A stretch of DNA of 64,000 nucleotides from Smittia aterrima (taxonomy: Eukaryota > Arthropoda > Insecta > Diptera > Chironomidae): NCBI GenBank assembly GCA_033063855.1, contig CP093829.1:12162243-12226242 (forward strand), given 5' to 3'. The notes beneath the pieces were generated by a model. The model was not told where the DNA came from. It saw only the letters and a program-made list of their open reading frames with translations, and searched no databases. Each line of letters starts with the position of its first letter. Within the stretch, counting starts at the first letter, position 1. A program made the position numbers and the translations under genes. This document shows, one piece after another, positions 26,168-40,449 of this stretch.

Positions 26168-26523
26168 ATGACAACAAAAGGTTTCAGGTTTGTTGACGAT
26201 AAGATCTCGTCAGAATTGAAAATCAACGGCGACAGTTTGGGATTTTTTTTCACTCGGCACAAAATTATTGCTTAGACGTCACGTCCATCATCAAATATCT
26301 TGAATCAACCTTTCAACCGTTTATTAAAAATAAATTGAATTCCGGCAAAGATTTGTTTCTTCTCACCGAGCTCACGGCGTGTTTAACCAAATCAGGAATT
26401 GAAAAACATCAAATTATTGAGTTGAAACTTGAGAAGTTCGATCTTCGCGCGATAGAAACGCTAATTTCGAAAATTGATGGTGTTCATAAAAAATTATTCA
26501 GCTCACAAATTAAGCAATATTAG
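26168..26523 (+). pseudogene. Small frameshifted ORF of unknown family
   Basis: An ATG at 26168 opens a frame of about 25 codons into an eight-T run at 26243-26250. It then meets TAG at 26272. A one-base change of frame at the T run gives a continuous frame to the TAG at 26521, about 118 residues in all, rich in Leu/Lys/Ile and likely alpha-helical. An AATAAA-like sequence follows near 26600. No family is recognised. It could be a decayed retrocopy, a real gene with a homopolymer sequencing error, or chance. Confidence 0.35.
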
Positions 26524-29500
26524 AAGATTTCCTGCGGTTCTCGATTTCCTTCGTTAATCATCAGCTTTGTTTGTTAATCGAATTCCACGAAAGTTTCAAA
26601 ATAAAATTCAGGTCAAGAACGTGACACTTACAAATTTTTCAAATTTGCTTTCCGCTGCTTTAAAGCAAATATCAATTTATCTTCTCGATGTTTTATAATC
26701 TCTCACAATTCACCTTTTCAAACAGAAGAGTTAGGAGATAATAAATCTCTTCCGAAACAGTGTTGAACACTTTTGGAAGTAACACATGTGACAGATAATA
26801 AATGAGTTGTAATTAATTTAAAGACACATTGCCACTGTTCCTTGTTTTATTTAAAGTTCATAACTCTTTGACAAAGAAGCTTTGATTCATTTCCTTACAC
26901 GACTTTCTATCACAACAGTTTATTCAACTTTTGTCTCAACTTTTTATTATTCAAATTGTCCGGAGCTTCCATTCAAAAAGTTTAAAGAAATAATTTTTTT
27001 CCATTAGACAAAAACCTTTTATGTAAAGAAATTGTTCAGTCAGGAAGAGTTAACAACAAAAACCGAGAGAAACACAAACAAAATCGACCGAAACGAGATG
27101 TGTCGACTCTTCAACAGTTCAAGGAAAACTAAACACGAATCGTCCTTGCATCCTTGTCAAATAAGGAAAATCTGATTTGGGAAAAGAGAGAAAAGTGGAT
27201 TGGCTCTCACGTGTTGAATTGTCTGCTTCTAACCTGTTTGTTGATTGATCACTCTCAGATTGTAAAGCAATTAAATATTCAGAGATTGATAAGTTTATTT
27301 TGTAAATTAAAAATTTAATTTCAAGAAAAATATTGTTAAGCAATCGCTCGATCTAACTTTAAGGGGATAATATTTTTATTCAACCTTCCAGCGCTCTTTC
27401 GCTTTCCATGATATTTTCTTCAATAGTTCTCTTTCATTGAAAAAAGAGAGCAAACTTGAACTGGAAAAATATTTGATTCGTTTGGAGCTTGTCATCTAAA
27501 TTAATTCGAAAGAGTTTCAGACGATCAGAACTTTTACGACGATCTCAACAAGTCGTAAAATTGATTAGAAATCGAGCGCAGAATCTGTTGAACTAAACTG
27601 TCGTTAAAGAGTTTTATCGTCGCGGCCGCTGGCGAACATGAAGAACACTCTGGTGGTCCATTTTATGGATTTTTAATCACGCTCTTCTAAAGAAACCGAG
27701 CGAAGCGTTGGACAGCAAACCTCGAATCAAAAGTATCAAACAGAAAATTTATTCAATTTTCATTTCCCAGGCTTTAACTCATCAAAAGATCCACCCCGAG
27801 GAGTCGAATTAAATTCTTCCCTCTGAATGTTGATTTCAAATGAGATTTGCCGACCAGAAAAAAAGCATTTCCTGCATAAATTTTCGTCGACGTCGAGCAG
27901 GAAGAAAACTTATTCTAATGGAACGCAAGGGAAGAAGAAAAATTCATGAATTGAGCTTCGTTCGACCGTGAACTCTTGACGATCAAGAACTTCCAACTGT
28001 TCTTATTCTTATTCTTTACATTACAGGTGCACTCCCAGCAAAAGTTATGCGATAGATAGCTGTGGGAAGTCGGCCGCCTCTCGAACATAATTCAATTATT
28101 AAAATGAAAAAATCGACGCTCTCGTTTACACAGTCGATGATGCCTTATTTATGTTTTACAGTTTTCTGAAAACTCAACACTTCGTTCTTCCGCATCGCAG
28201 CTACATAAACAGCTCTGGAGTTTCTATTTCTATTTGTTTAGACTTTCAGTCGGACGGGTTGTTTGTGTATCGTTAACTAAATGTTTTTTGTTTAAATTAA
28301 CACCGATCTGAATGCCCACGCACTGGATCAACGAGTTCATTAGGAGCGAGTAGGCACGAGAGAATGTGGATCAGATGGTCTATCCATTTCAAGACGACTT
28401 CAAACGCCTATAATTTTCATTCATTAAAGGATTTTATTTTATGAAATCTTGAATTGCCGCTCAAAGCGATGAAGTTTATTCCACAGAAAAACGCTCAAAT
28501 TATCGCGATTTTCATTGCAGAAAAAATTGTTTTTCGTTCCTTGCCGCACCAAGAGAGAGAGAAAAATTTCGAATCTGATAAATCGAATTAATCTTCAATA
28601 GCATTAAAAAGCATAAAAATGCCTTCGGGCTCGCTTAGCCTATTCATTCAATGAAAAACGAAAGCCAAGCCCTTTCTTCTCGCAGGCAGCAAGGATTTCT
28701 GTGCAGAATCGACTGTTGTCTGATAACCGTTAATGAGGCTCCCAAACAATGAATCGACTTAGCTTGGTCACCTTTAAAATCGCTCGCAGCAAATTGCTAA
28801 TGATAGCAGCAGCAGCTCTCGAGATAAACTCCGTTACGTATTCCATTTCAACACAAACTGCTATTCCGTTGTTTGCTCAAGATTGCTTAATGCGAGGTTG
28901 CATACGATAAGCGCCTATTAATTGCACGACTTGTCTCCGAGGTAAATTTCGCTGCCGTTTTCTCTCGCTCGGAACAATTGACTGCTCGTCCCAAAAGGCT
29001 TTCGTTAATGGCACAACGTTTTATTAATTTCTAAACGATTTCATTGCGCCCCTCGACTTTCCATGTAGCTGCCGCTGCCGGAGTTGATTGAACAGAAATT
29101 AAGAATTGTGAGTCACGAACTCTTGTGGCAAAAAAAACCTTCGTTTCGCTCTCGATGCAATTGCCTAGAAGAAGATTCCAGAAGCAAGCAACCACAATGT
29201 TGAAGCAAAAATCTTCGTTCTGACATTTGCATTGCGGTCGTCGGCTGTCACTTCATTCTACATGGCGTCGATTCCATTGGGCCATTCATTCATGTTTTTT
29301 ACGATGAGCTCACGTCAAGCTCTGTCTGATTTGTAACTCGTTAACTTAATTAGAAGATCGAGTTGTATATGAAGACTCTAATGTCTTTATGAAATTGTTA
29401 TCAATTTTCCATTGCAAATGAGTGAACGATGAACGGACTTAACACGCTCAACACGGAGGTGATAAAGGGAATTGAAATTGCAGGTTACGCGTCATTCATC

Positions 29501-32463
29501 ATTATCAGTTGTCACATCTCCCGGCCGCACAGAGAGATAAACTCCGAAAATTGTCTACACTTTCGACTTTAATTGATTTGAGATGAATGTAATTGGTCGT
29601 TAAACAACCACGAGAATGAAACGACTTTACGCCGCATCGCTCGAAATGACTGGACGACGTTTAACGTTTCAACTCGCTCTCGTAGTTGCCATTGAAGGCT
29701 TGAACATTAATGTCAAAATAATTACACACTTTTCTCCCGGCCGAAGACACATTATCATGATAAATAATCAAGAATCGCTTTTAATGAAACAAGTTGATTG
29801 TGCGTTCGAGCACCTCGAGTCTTTGCAGGTAAGAAGCAACCGAGCCCAACAAATCTCAATGTACAAAACATCAAATTATGAGAACAAACAAAATGAATGA
29901 TTTGATTGCTCGTTTCTCCCCATCGTCGTCTTTTTAAGATGTTTCAAAAGGGAACGAATCTCTCATTCCGATTCGTTATTAAGTTAGATGAGATCTCCAA
30001 AATTTGATTATTTCGATGGTGGCATTTAAAATTCTATAAAGGAAGTGGCCATGCTCGGGGCTGGCAAATAATAATAATATTTTTACGACAAAATTCAAAT
30101 TAGTTTCGAGATGATTGAGACGATCAAAGTAAAGCTTTCAAAGAGAATCTTGCGATCGCGATCTCAAGAGAAATGAACTCTTAAGAGCTTAAGATCATTT
30201 CAAGATCACTTTGTATAGACGCTGATCTAGTCTCTAATGCATAAAATGCAGAAATATTTGGTTCCGTTACTGATCAGATCTTGTCAACCTAAGAAGCTTG
30301 CGGCTTTAACGTTTTGCAATCTCAGCGATGAAACGCGTTTGTTTCCATTAGAATAATTGCCGAGAGAATCTTAAAGTCTCGTTATCTTCCAATCGAGTAA
30401 CTTTGCAAGGAATAAAAAATTGAATTCTTCTCTCACAAAGTGAAAGCAACTCCACCAGGAACAAAAAGCAATTCTTCAAGATTTGTCGTCGCAAGAAACT
30501 TCCGCGATTCCGCGGGAATCATTTCACAATTGTTCCCCAACAATGAGCTTCAAGACAACTTTAAATTGCTTTTCAGCCTTTCACAGCTGCACCATTCGAA
30601 AACGTGATAAATTTATCGGCAGCCAAACAAGAAGCATATTGTATTGACATCAAACCGAGAGCAGAATCGGCACTGGGACGATTGAGTTGAGAATTTATGT
30701 TCTCCGAGGAATATTTCAGAATAAAAATTTATATTCGCTCGCATTCATATTCAAATCCTCGAGAGTGATTCGCGTATTGTTAACTCCCCGTGCTTTTCGT
30801 TCCATCTGAGATTGCTACTGATTTTAATAACGCTTTTCTTTTCATATTTTCGTTACATTTATTCGGCAACATCGTTCATAAATATAAATTGTCATGTTCA
30901 TAATGTAAAGTTCCTCCTAGGGGACGATTTTCTCTTCCTGCTTCTTTTATTATCGTCATCGACACTTGGAGAAATATTTTTCCGGCTTTGCTTTGCAATA
31001 GCTTTGGGACGGGATGCATTGCTGGAAAATCTTTTCTCCCCTCTCTCGTCTTCATACACTTTGATGTGAACTCCAGCGAGCATGCAGTGGCAATTCCATC
31101 TCGTTTTATTTCCGCTACTTCATTGCCGCACTTTTATTGTGTTCTGAACCCATTTGCATGACTGTTTGCGCGTCTTCAGATGCTGCAAACGATAATCAAC
31201 GTTCGAAACAACTTTGCTACGAATCATTCACTTCCCTGAACTCGACAAAGAGAGAATTCTATTTTTAGCGCAATTCAAAACATTCTTCACTAAAGAAAAG
31301 CGCAAATACATGAACTCAACTTTATAGCCGGCAACATCAGGCGAAACTCATCGTAAAATAGTAAAGATTTTCTCACTCTCTTTCCATCATAAATTTATGA
31401 AACTGGAGCTCATAAAGTTTACAATTGAGGAACGAAGTGCGAAGTCTGCTGTGAAATACAAGACTGGCAATTGAATCTGCCAGATGCAAAGACATCGGCG
31501 AGATGCTGGTGCTAACTAACAAAAGATTGCAAGTTCTTCGTAATGGTCGCAGCATGAGTCGTTAATGCGAATCCGAGGAACAAGAAAACTTATGGAAAAT
31601 CGATGAATCTCATTACGAATGCAGATAGTAAAACATTTTTCATAATTTTTCTCATAATCATCAGAAACAATGATGAAAAATTGCCGAATATCCCTCAGAA
31701 ACGAGAAGTTGTGGATTATTACGAGATAAAGTTAAATATTCAAAGCACGTTTGCGGCCGATTGTATTTGCTCATGCTGAAGCTATTCGCTGTTCTCGGTA
31801 GCCGAACGAGAAAAGAATGTCTTGAATCCACAAATGTTTGGAAAGAAAATTTCCGATGAATCGTCTGCTCCCAAAATCGATAATCTTCGTCATAATTTAA
31901 TCTTCGGCAAGACGATGCTAAATTTTACTCGTTAATCAGATTATTCTCGGAAGTTTCTTATGTTCAAGTTTTAGTCCACCCCTTCGCTCGATTTAAACCA
32001 GGAAGAGTTGCGCCTCGTCTTCCCATAAATCGCAATCAAACGTGTTCCCACTTACGCACATGATTACGAATAATTTTTCATGCCAAAACAGCCTGCAATT
32101 GTTCATTGTGACCCCTTCGTCGAGCATATTGAATCGAGTATAATACGATTCACAAATACACAAGCGACTCGAGATTTCCTCGCAGGAAAAACGTGAAATG
32201 AGATTTCCCTCTAATGAAATTACTTTGAGGGTTGTTTACATTTAACAACTTTGTTGGTGTCGATACAAGTTCACTGACTGACACACACACACGATCATAG
32301 CGAACCCCGAAAGTTTGAAAATCGTTCGCAATGAATGGAAAATTGATACTTTGGGATGGGAATGAAAGCGATTGTGAAATTGAATCATTATCAGATCGAA
32401 CTCGTAAAACCAGAATTCGTATATGTCCGATCAATTATTTTAATTGATGCTTTGACAAATTAC

Positions 32464-32606
32464 CTGATGGTTGCCATTCTAATCCGATTACAGATCAAAG
32501 TATCCCAGATTGTCGTAGGTTGTGCCCACTTCATGAACACTTCGTAGTTCGGCTCGAGCAGCTCCATTTCCTGAACGGAAACGTCATCTTCAAACAAATT
32601 TTCCAT
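32464..32606 (-). CDS. Candidate alternative first coding exon of the minus prickle gene (stronger)
   Basis: The minus strand from ATG 32606 encodes 47 codons ending at CAG|GTAATT and leaves two bases. Joined to the acceptor at 22648 it reads in frame into PVGRLFS and then the common start MSAYPQ. The peptide is strongly acidic at first (MENLFEDDVSVQEMELLEP) and then contains KWAQPTTIWDTLICNRIR, with two tryptophans and a basic end. This composition is unlike random frames nearby. Drosophila pk is known to use alternative 5' exons for distinct isoforms, so an N-terminal variant exon 10 kb upstream is plausible. The transcript join is inferred, and the exon might belong to another gene. Confidence 0.48.
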
Positions 32607-35344
32607 TTCACAAGCTTGTCGATTCAAATGTTTGCATAAATTGAACTCATGTTTCACACAAAGCGATTTTCACTTTTTTCCCAGCTACGGTCCGTGCGCG
32701 ACACACGAGAGCTCGATGCTGCCAATTCGAGTCATGTTCGATTTTAATTAAAAAATTCCATTCGAAAGGAAGATTGTTTTGTGCAATTGAATCGAAGATT
32801 GAAAAAAACTCGTTTGGTTGCAGTCGAACGAGAACTAACCTATCGCGCAAATATTTTGTTATGTTTCGAGGATGAAACTGAAACAAACACTGAGCTGAAC
32901 ATCTTTCCCTCACGTTCACCGGAGTCTCTTGAGTTTCAGGGACGAATCGAGGACGGAAAATCCTGGATCGTACCACCCCTCAGTCTGAATCTGATCGCGG
33001 TGGTCGCATGTGTTAGTTGGTATTGTGATTTTGTCCGTCCCCGTGCTATTTTTCACTCCAGTTAATAGCAATAAAAGTTTGTTGGTGTAGTTGTTTGTTG
33101 TGCAAGCGAAGGATATTCAATATTTCCTGCCAACGAACCACCAAACAATACACAATAATGTTGAGCCATTACTTTTTAAACATGTGTATGCGTTCACTCG
33201 ACTATCTCTGCTATAGCCCATTGTTGGATGAAGCACTTTATTGAATAATTTTCATATTTCATCACAGGCTCGAGAACTTAGAAGGGGTGCGAATGTTTTC
33301 CCTCACCGCTGGCTTCTTATTTGCAGTTTGCCTTTTGATGGATATTTATGACATTGCACCACGTGCTCAAAGCGGATTAGCGACATTAAAAATTTATTAA
33401 AATTTGTTCGTAACTTGCTATTGAGCGTCGTTAGATGGCGACGAAAGCAGTTGAGAGAGGCAATTGCGATCGTCAAATTATCGAACGAACGTCTAATTGA
33501 GAATTCATCAAAACCGCTACGAATCAGAAATAAAGAAAAATTGAAGAGAAATGAAATTTATGGATGAAAACTGAAATAATGCGCGATCGAGCCAAGCCCA
33601 ACACAGTCAAGCAGCAGCCGCGAAATTTTTTCTGCAGCTCGCGGTGGATTTTCAATATTTATGTTTTTCAACCGAGAAAATTTCTTCTTTAAATGAAGTG
33701 AAAGAGATCTAAGAAGAGCTTACCTTGGCCGGAATTCTGCTTCAAAATTATCCGAAAATGTTTATGTTTGATGCTTCTTTTCGACTCGACTCTGATCTGA
33801 ATGATTCGTTCAGCTTCTATTCTCGTCTCACATGTGCTTCTTCATTAAAAATTTCTCAATGTACACAAACAATTACTTTGCCTTAGCATCAAAGAAGATT
33901 TCCTTCTCACTTCTGATTCTTTTATTATGTTTCAACAACAACACTTGCCTTGCTCAACTTTCAAATCGAAATAAGTTTTTCGTTTCATAAATTTTGAGAG
34001 AAAAATATTTACACGAACGAAATGCGTTGAATCTTGTCGCAATTGCAATGTCAGTTTCTCACGCGAAGTTTTCTTGCCAATTAAGTGAATAAAACAATTC
34101 GTTCGCTGTTGTGCGAGATATGTTTGAGAATTTCCTTTCACAAAAATTGCTCAAAGAGTTGAAAGCAACTTGATCAACAGTCGCCAAGACACTACTCTCG
34201 TTGTAAGAAATCTTAAGAAAGTCAAAAGTCTTTTCTTCAACACTTGACTCTCCTGAGTTGAACTGAGAGTGAAGTTTTTTTCGTTGGAATTTACATAAGG
34301 AAACTCTCTGACTGGAAAGCATCTTCTTTATTTCTGGAAGAAGCAGTTTCAGAAATTGAAGTTTATAAATCTTTAAGGCGAAGAATCTTTCACCTTAATT
34401 CGGAGAAAACAAAATCGATTCTAGGTTTGAATTTAATTCCACATGAAAACTTTAATAAAAATTTGCTCTCCCTCGCAGTCGGCTTCATCGATTACCCTTC
34501 AGATCATTAATTTAGCTCTTAAATACTTCTCACTTTCTTATCACTGACACTTTTAACTTCTTTGTTCATTGAACAATTTTCTGTCTTAACTTTCAGTTCG
34601 GGCACGAATTTCGATCCTAATACGATTTTATCGGCTAATGATGAAGTAAACACAAAGGGGAGTTGACTTCATTGTTGTTTCAGCAAATAAATGAGAGGAT
34701 TTTTCTAAAGTTTTCGATTCATTAGCTCCTGATGCGAAGGGTTCGTCAAGCACTCACTTTAAACAACATTCGCTTTAAATTCCATTCAGAAATTTTCGGA
34801 TGAAAAGTGTGAAATACAAAGCAACAAATTGAGCATAAAATTAATTTGAATTTATTTAACGTCACAGCCAGACCGAGAATATAATCGAAATCGTCATGAA
34901 ACGAAGAATATTCAGTTCGCTTTTTTTTTCTTTCAAAGTCTTCACACTGTCATTTGAATCACAAAAAGTTTTTCTTTCTCGCTTACAAAGCTTCGAGGAT
35001 TTGGAAACGTTGATAATTAAATTCAGTTTCAAAGTTATTCATGACTTCCCCTCAAAATTTCCATAAAGGTCGCATAAAGTTTTCATATCGTTTCGCCGCC
35101 CGCAAATTCAGAATTTCCCTGTGCGAGTCGCAGCTGTGCAAACAGACGAAGAAACAAATCAAGGATAGTCTGAGTTTCATTTTAGCAACTGTTAATGAGA
35201 TTTGAGACAAAAAATGTTTCGTTCGCATAATTTTTCGATTCGCAAACGAGACGGTGATGCTTCCTTTTACATTGCCCACTCCCAATCCAGCGGAATTTTG
35301 CATACTTCGTCTCTCTAGCGTTCATTGTCAAGAGTCTCTTCACC

Positions 35345-35435
35345 GGAATTTTCCATTTCGAGTCATAAATTAAATGAGGGTTGAATGGTGAATGAAAATG
35401 TCACTTGATGTTGAGGAATTTTTCATACATTGCAG
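35345..35435 (+). repeat. Copy 2 of the short dispersed element
   Basis: The block at 35361-35388 matches 18899-18926 almost exactly, and 35405-35431 resembles 18951-18975. The frame that is open in copy 1 is broken here by stops, so this copy is degenerate if the element is coding. Confidence 0.45.
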
Positions 35436-37984
35436 CTGCAAGTGGATCATTATTTGGACACAATTGGGTGCGGGCTAGACATTGATTCGAGTGGCTTAGT
35501 TTAACTAAGTTATGAAGAGAGAGGCTTGGAAACTGTTTGGGCCAACGCACGACAACTTTTATTTTCCAACATGCGATTCTCTTGCTGCTGAAGTCTGACA
35601 AGCCAACGTTTAATTAAAGTCGAGAAGAACAAGAGCATTTCTGTGCTCGCGGCTTCATAAATTATTGTTCAGCGAGAAAATGTTTTCAAGTGAAAAATTA
35701 AAAAGTTATCGCGATGCATTCGTGCGAGCTTATGATGCTGAGCTTGATCGAGGTAATAAATAATTTAATTTCATTCCAAATCGTAAATAATTAAGTAATG
35801 GGCTGACACCGATGGATCGCTTGCAGCTTTCTTCGATTTCTTCGAACCGAATGCCGCGATATGTTAATTTTGTCATGTTCTCAACGACTACGCAAACGTT
35901 TGTTTGCTTCCAGTAAGAAGAAGTTAGCGCCGCTATCTCGATAACTGCTTGACATGTTATGCAAACTCGGGTATAATGAACTCGCGCAGTAATTAAATTC
36001 CCTTCAGTCTAATTTGCAAAGTGATGCGATGCCGTAGAACTTCAAGTTGTCATGTTCTTGCTACTGGCAATTTTGTTCTGTTGCGTGATCTCAAGGTTCG
36101 CTTTATGCGCTTGTTTCGAAGGCTGTGCTGATTTATAGAACCGATAATTTCAATTTGACGCAAGAAGCCTTTGCGTTTCTCTCATTTTTCACTTGTGCCC
36201 CTGATATGAATGCGAAATAAATTAAATTGTTATGGGAGATGCGAAAGAGACTCATACAAAATCACTTTAATTACAGTTTTCCTTTTTCATCATGTTCTTG
36301 CAGCAACAACAACTTCTTATCTCTGTTGCTGCCATCAAAAAATATTTCGCTTGTGATAAGAATCTCTTTTGAGACGATCGCTGCTTCACTTGAATCGCAT
36401 TCCAGTTCAAGCTTTCAATGGAAACTGAAAGGCGACAATTTGAAGCCGAAGGTTGATCAAGATCAAACAATTACTAAGATGGGGATGTACTAAGATTTGG
36501 TCAAGTCAAATGTAAAACTGAAAGACACTTAATTGAAGGATTCTTCCCAAAACCATAACGAATAACAAGCTCTTCCATCTTTAGTCTGATAGTGCCTCCA
36601 ACAATGTTTAAAGTTTCGCCATAAAATCATTTTTATTATTTTCCCATGAATCTGAACTCTCTTAATTACGTCTTTAGCCTGCATTTAATGCCATTTTTAA
36701 TTTATGGCGGGTGTGGAAGGTAATTACAGTTCTTTCCTCACTCAAACTTCACACACATTTAAATGATAACTAACCTAATTAGCATGAATCCATCTGAGAC
36801 GGCAAACCTTTCTTCTTCTATCCAACAAGAATTCCAAGTAACTGAGCGCTCACAACTTTGTTGAGCTTGGATGATTTAATGGAATCATGAACGGGAATGA
36901 CAAGTGGTAACATTGAAATATCAATTAAGAGAGTGTCGTAGTTGATGTGCTAAAACTAGAGTCCATCAAGCATTTGTCAGTTTGTAATTTAATTTTATGC
37001 AATCAAGCGGATTCTTTCTTCATGTAAAGCCTAGAAATTGAAATCAAAGATGCACCGTGATGAAAAGCAATTAAAGTCGATGACAAAGAACAGTAAACTA
37101 ATTGATAATTCCTACTTAGAGAAGTAACGGCTTGAAAGATACTTTCTCATTCTGAGGAATTTAAATGAAGTTATAAAATTCAATGTGTTATCCATATTTG
37201 TATCGATTCTCGTTTTCTCGCCATCAAACGATTTAAAGTTGTTATCGAGAGACTAAAATCTGATTAATTTACTACTAACACAAGTTTCAACTATGAAGAT
37301 GACGATCGTGAAAAGACAAATTTATAGCAAGATTCGAATTTTTCATGCGGAGAGTTCGCCTTTCCAAATTCTGGAATCGTTCTCAGCGTAAAGGCCAATT
37401 ATGTCAATCAAAGTTATTAGTCGCGGTCAACACAAAGCTTCTCAAAAATCCAATTTGATGGTCGATTAGACACGAAAGAAAAATTCTGTTCCAGCTCAAT
37501 TTGGACGACGCGATTGTTTCACGTTCTGTGGAAATCTCATTTTGATTTCGAAAATTTATTTTAAATGGCTTTATGACGAACAATACCGGAAATTAAAGCA
37601 TCAACAGCTAATTATTTTGATGGTAGAAGAAGAGAAGAATTCTTAGAAATCATTTCTCTTATCTTTCAACGTAACTGAGCGCTCATCAAGTTTAAACAGC
37701 AACACCCATTCACGCAACCTCCACGAAACTGCATTTGTCTTCGCAAAGTTAACTGCTCAGTTAATCTTGTTAAGCAATGAAAGTGAATTATGTTGTTGGC
37801 ATAATGAATCGATTATTCAATTTTCTTTCGTTTCCAGCGTCCGAGCCATTTGAAGCATTTGAAACTTCTGAGAAATTAATCACGTTTGTTGCAATTGTTT
37901 ATACAACGCAGCTCAAAGGGACGTAGAGATCAACAGGCACGCGCGACAATGACCTTCGAAGAAGAAGTTGGGTTCTGAACTTAC

Positions 37985-38277
37985 ATCAGCTTAACAATCG
38001 ACTCCACACAACTTAAGACGAGATCAACACGAGCATAGGCAGCTTTGGTTGTCTTAAGCACTTCGAATGTGTTGAGCAAGAACGAAACACTTGTGCAATC
38101 ATCAACTAGTGTTGGCATATTCAATTTCCTGATGACAAGCTTGCGGTTTTTCGCAATGCAATCATGTCCCGACCAAAACTTCGCGAGTTTGTTGTGAAAA
38201 AGCAATAAATTAAAAGAAACGATAATCAAGCGAACATGCTCGAAAACAAAATTATTTCTTCTTATGCTCGCGTTCAA
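37985..38277 (-). CDS. Candidate upstream coding exon, minus strand (weak)
   Basis: An open segment of 97 codons from ATG 38277 ends at a GTAAGT donor with two bases left, compatible with the acceptor at 22648. An internal CAG acceptor precedes a shorter, more protein-like part containing MPTLVDDCTSVSFLLNTFEV. No family is recognised. The ascertainment caveat is the same as for the segment at 24062: frames ending at GTAAG always have this phase. Confidence 0.22.
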
Positions 38278-40449
38278 TTTCAGTGAATTTCAATTAAAAT
38301 CGTGATAAAGTCTTAATTCTGTAAAGTTTTGCTAAAACTTTCTTGTTACTGAAATCAAGTCGATTTCTCCTTCATCGTCTCCGGCACTACATTTATCACT
38401 TAAATGCTCTTTCAAATTAGCCAAGAAGGCGATTTATCAAAATGCAATTCCAATCAACCTTAAACCAGTTCTTAATTATTTATTAATAAGTTGGAAGGTT
38501 CGATGAAGAATGGCAAGTTAACGCATTCATGTTTAATGATAATAAATCTCGAGTTCCGAACGTGAACGTGGACTTGAGATCGTCATGGGTTTGCATAACA
38601 TTCAAGATGAAGACTTAGACTTTCCAGTGACTCTTCTCTCTTTTGAGCACATTTTCCTCTCTATCTTCATTTCTAAAATTACTGGATTACCCAATCTCAT
38701 GTCTTATTAATATCGAAATCCCCTTATCCAATCCTTTTAGCTCACGGAAGTTCTCATCTTTATAAACTCTTCCTACAGACGAATACGAATATTAATCGTT
38801 CCCATGACATTTGTTGATTTTTAATTGGTTTGCATACAAATTGGTTCATGAACAGATTATTAATTAAACATTTTTATTATATGACGGCAACACGCATCGA
38901 TGTCGATTGAATTTCTTTAGCTCATGTGGAGGAAAGTCTTTTGATTTACAAAACATTGACGTCAATAAAACTTTTTGACGTTTATCAAAATTCTTCGGAG
39001 TATAACAAAAAGCAGGTGCGTTTTACGATTACAAAAGAAAAGAAATAAATATTCTTGAGCATCGTCCGACTTTCATTCTTGTTCAACTGAAAGTCGTAAA
39101 AAATTAAAGAATTTAACTCGTCGGCTTGCGGGAAATTAACGAGCGGCGCGAAGTTTCAAGGAAGTTAACAACGGAACTTTAGCCTCCGCAATTATTAATT
39201 GCCGTAAAGAATTGACTCGCTACTGCTGCTACCGCAGCCAAATCAACGACACATTTCTCAAGTCACAACAATCAATGGCGATTACGCTCAGTTAATGAAT
39301 TTATGCGCCAATGTTACAAATTCTGGTTAACACGCTTTGTCTCGCCGCGTTGATTGTAAATTTAATCCGACCACGCCAAACTTAATTTTAAAGAGAATGT
39401 CTCAAAAGTTGTAAACATTTCAGAGCACACACGATTGTTGTACTATTCAAGTCTTAGCAGAAATAATATTTTTATTTCAATGTAGGTATTAAGTTTGAAT
39501 CAAACTGATTGATGCGACAAACTGATTTTAATATTAATGTGACGACTGTTGTAATATTTTTGACCAGCACTTCATCAATCACTTTGTGATAATTTTAATG
39601 TGTTAAATTTAATAGCATCAATCAACTGAAAATTCAAATATCTTGGCAATGCAGTAAGTAAGAGACTTTTTATGAAAAATAAAACAACGCAAATCTTCAA
39701 AAATCTGAAAAATCCCAGCGCATCGTGAAGTGGTTTATTGCAAGGATATTTCTCGCAAAGCTTCTGACAGATTCTTTTATTCCAAAAGCCATAGCTTTCC
39801 CTTAGTTAAATGTGAAATCTGCGGTAAATTTCTCAACAAAGTTGGAATTAAAGAATCAAAGTGGAGCAGAAAGAAACGCGATTCTTCATGTAGAACTGAG
39901 CATTGGCATTTCACATTTAATGCCATATCATCGAGAACATTAAGACATAAACATGCACGTTGCATGTTCTTAGCACGCACTAGACTAATGAAAAGGCGGT
40001 CGACTCGACGTTTAATTCAATTTGCTTTCCCACCTGATTAAGATGAATTTGCAATGATCAATCGTCAGACTATCGATGCAATCGTCTTAACGTTTAATGA
40101 GAAAATTTATGGCGGCTCAAGAAATCTTGGAAAAGCAGTTTTATGACAGTTTGTAAATGACTTACGTTTCCTGTGATGAACAACCAAGAAACGACTGCTG
40201 TCGTTTGATTATTTTTATGTTGATTTAATGCCGATGCCCACGCACGCCTCGATAATAATGGGAGGAATTGCAATTAATCTTCTATGAGATCTCTGTAAGT
40301 TTAATTGAAGAATCACAAAAATCCTCCGTTATCGCTTACAACCAGAAGCCGTCAACTTATTATGATGGTCGTGACGGAAAGAGGAGAAGTGAAACAAGTA
40401 AAAAAAACAAGTGCCTAAAAGACTTTTCTTTATTAAAAGCCGCTTGAGC

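Noticed and set aside
29616..29830. Plus-strand frame ending at a CAG|GTAAGA donor
   Set aside because: It could be a first exon, but no acceptor or following exon is recognisable on this strand and the peptide has no family features.
39730..40041. 103-codon frame with CEICGKFL, resembling half of a zinc finger
   Set aside because: The paired histidines are not at a C2H2 spacing and no neighbouring finger is present, so it is likely chance.
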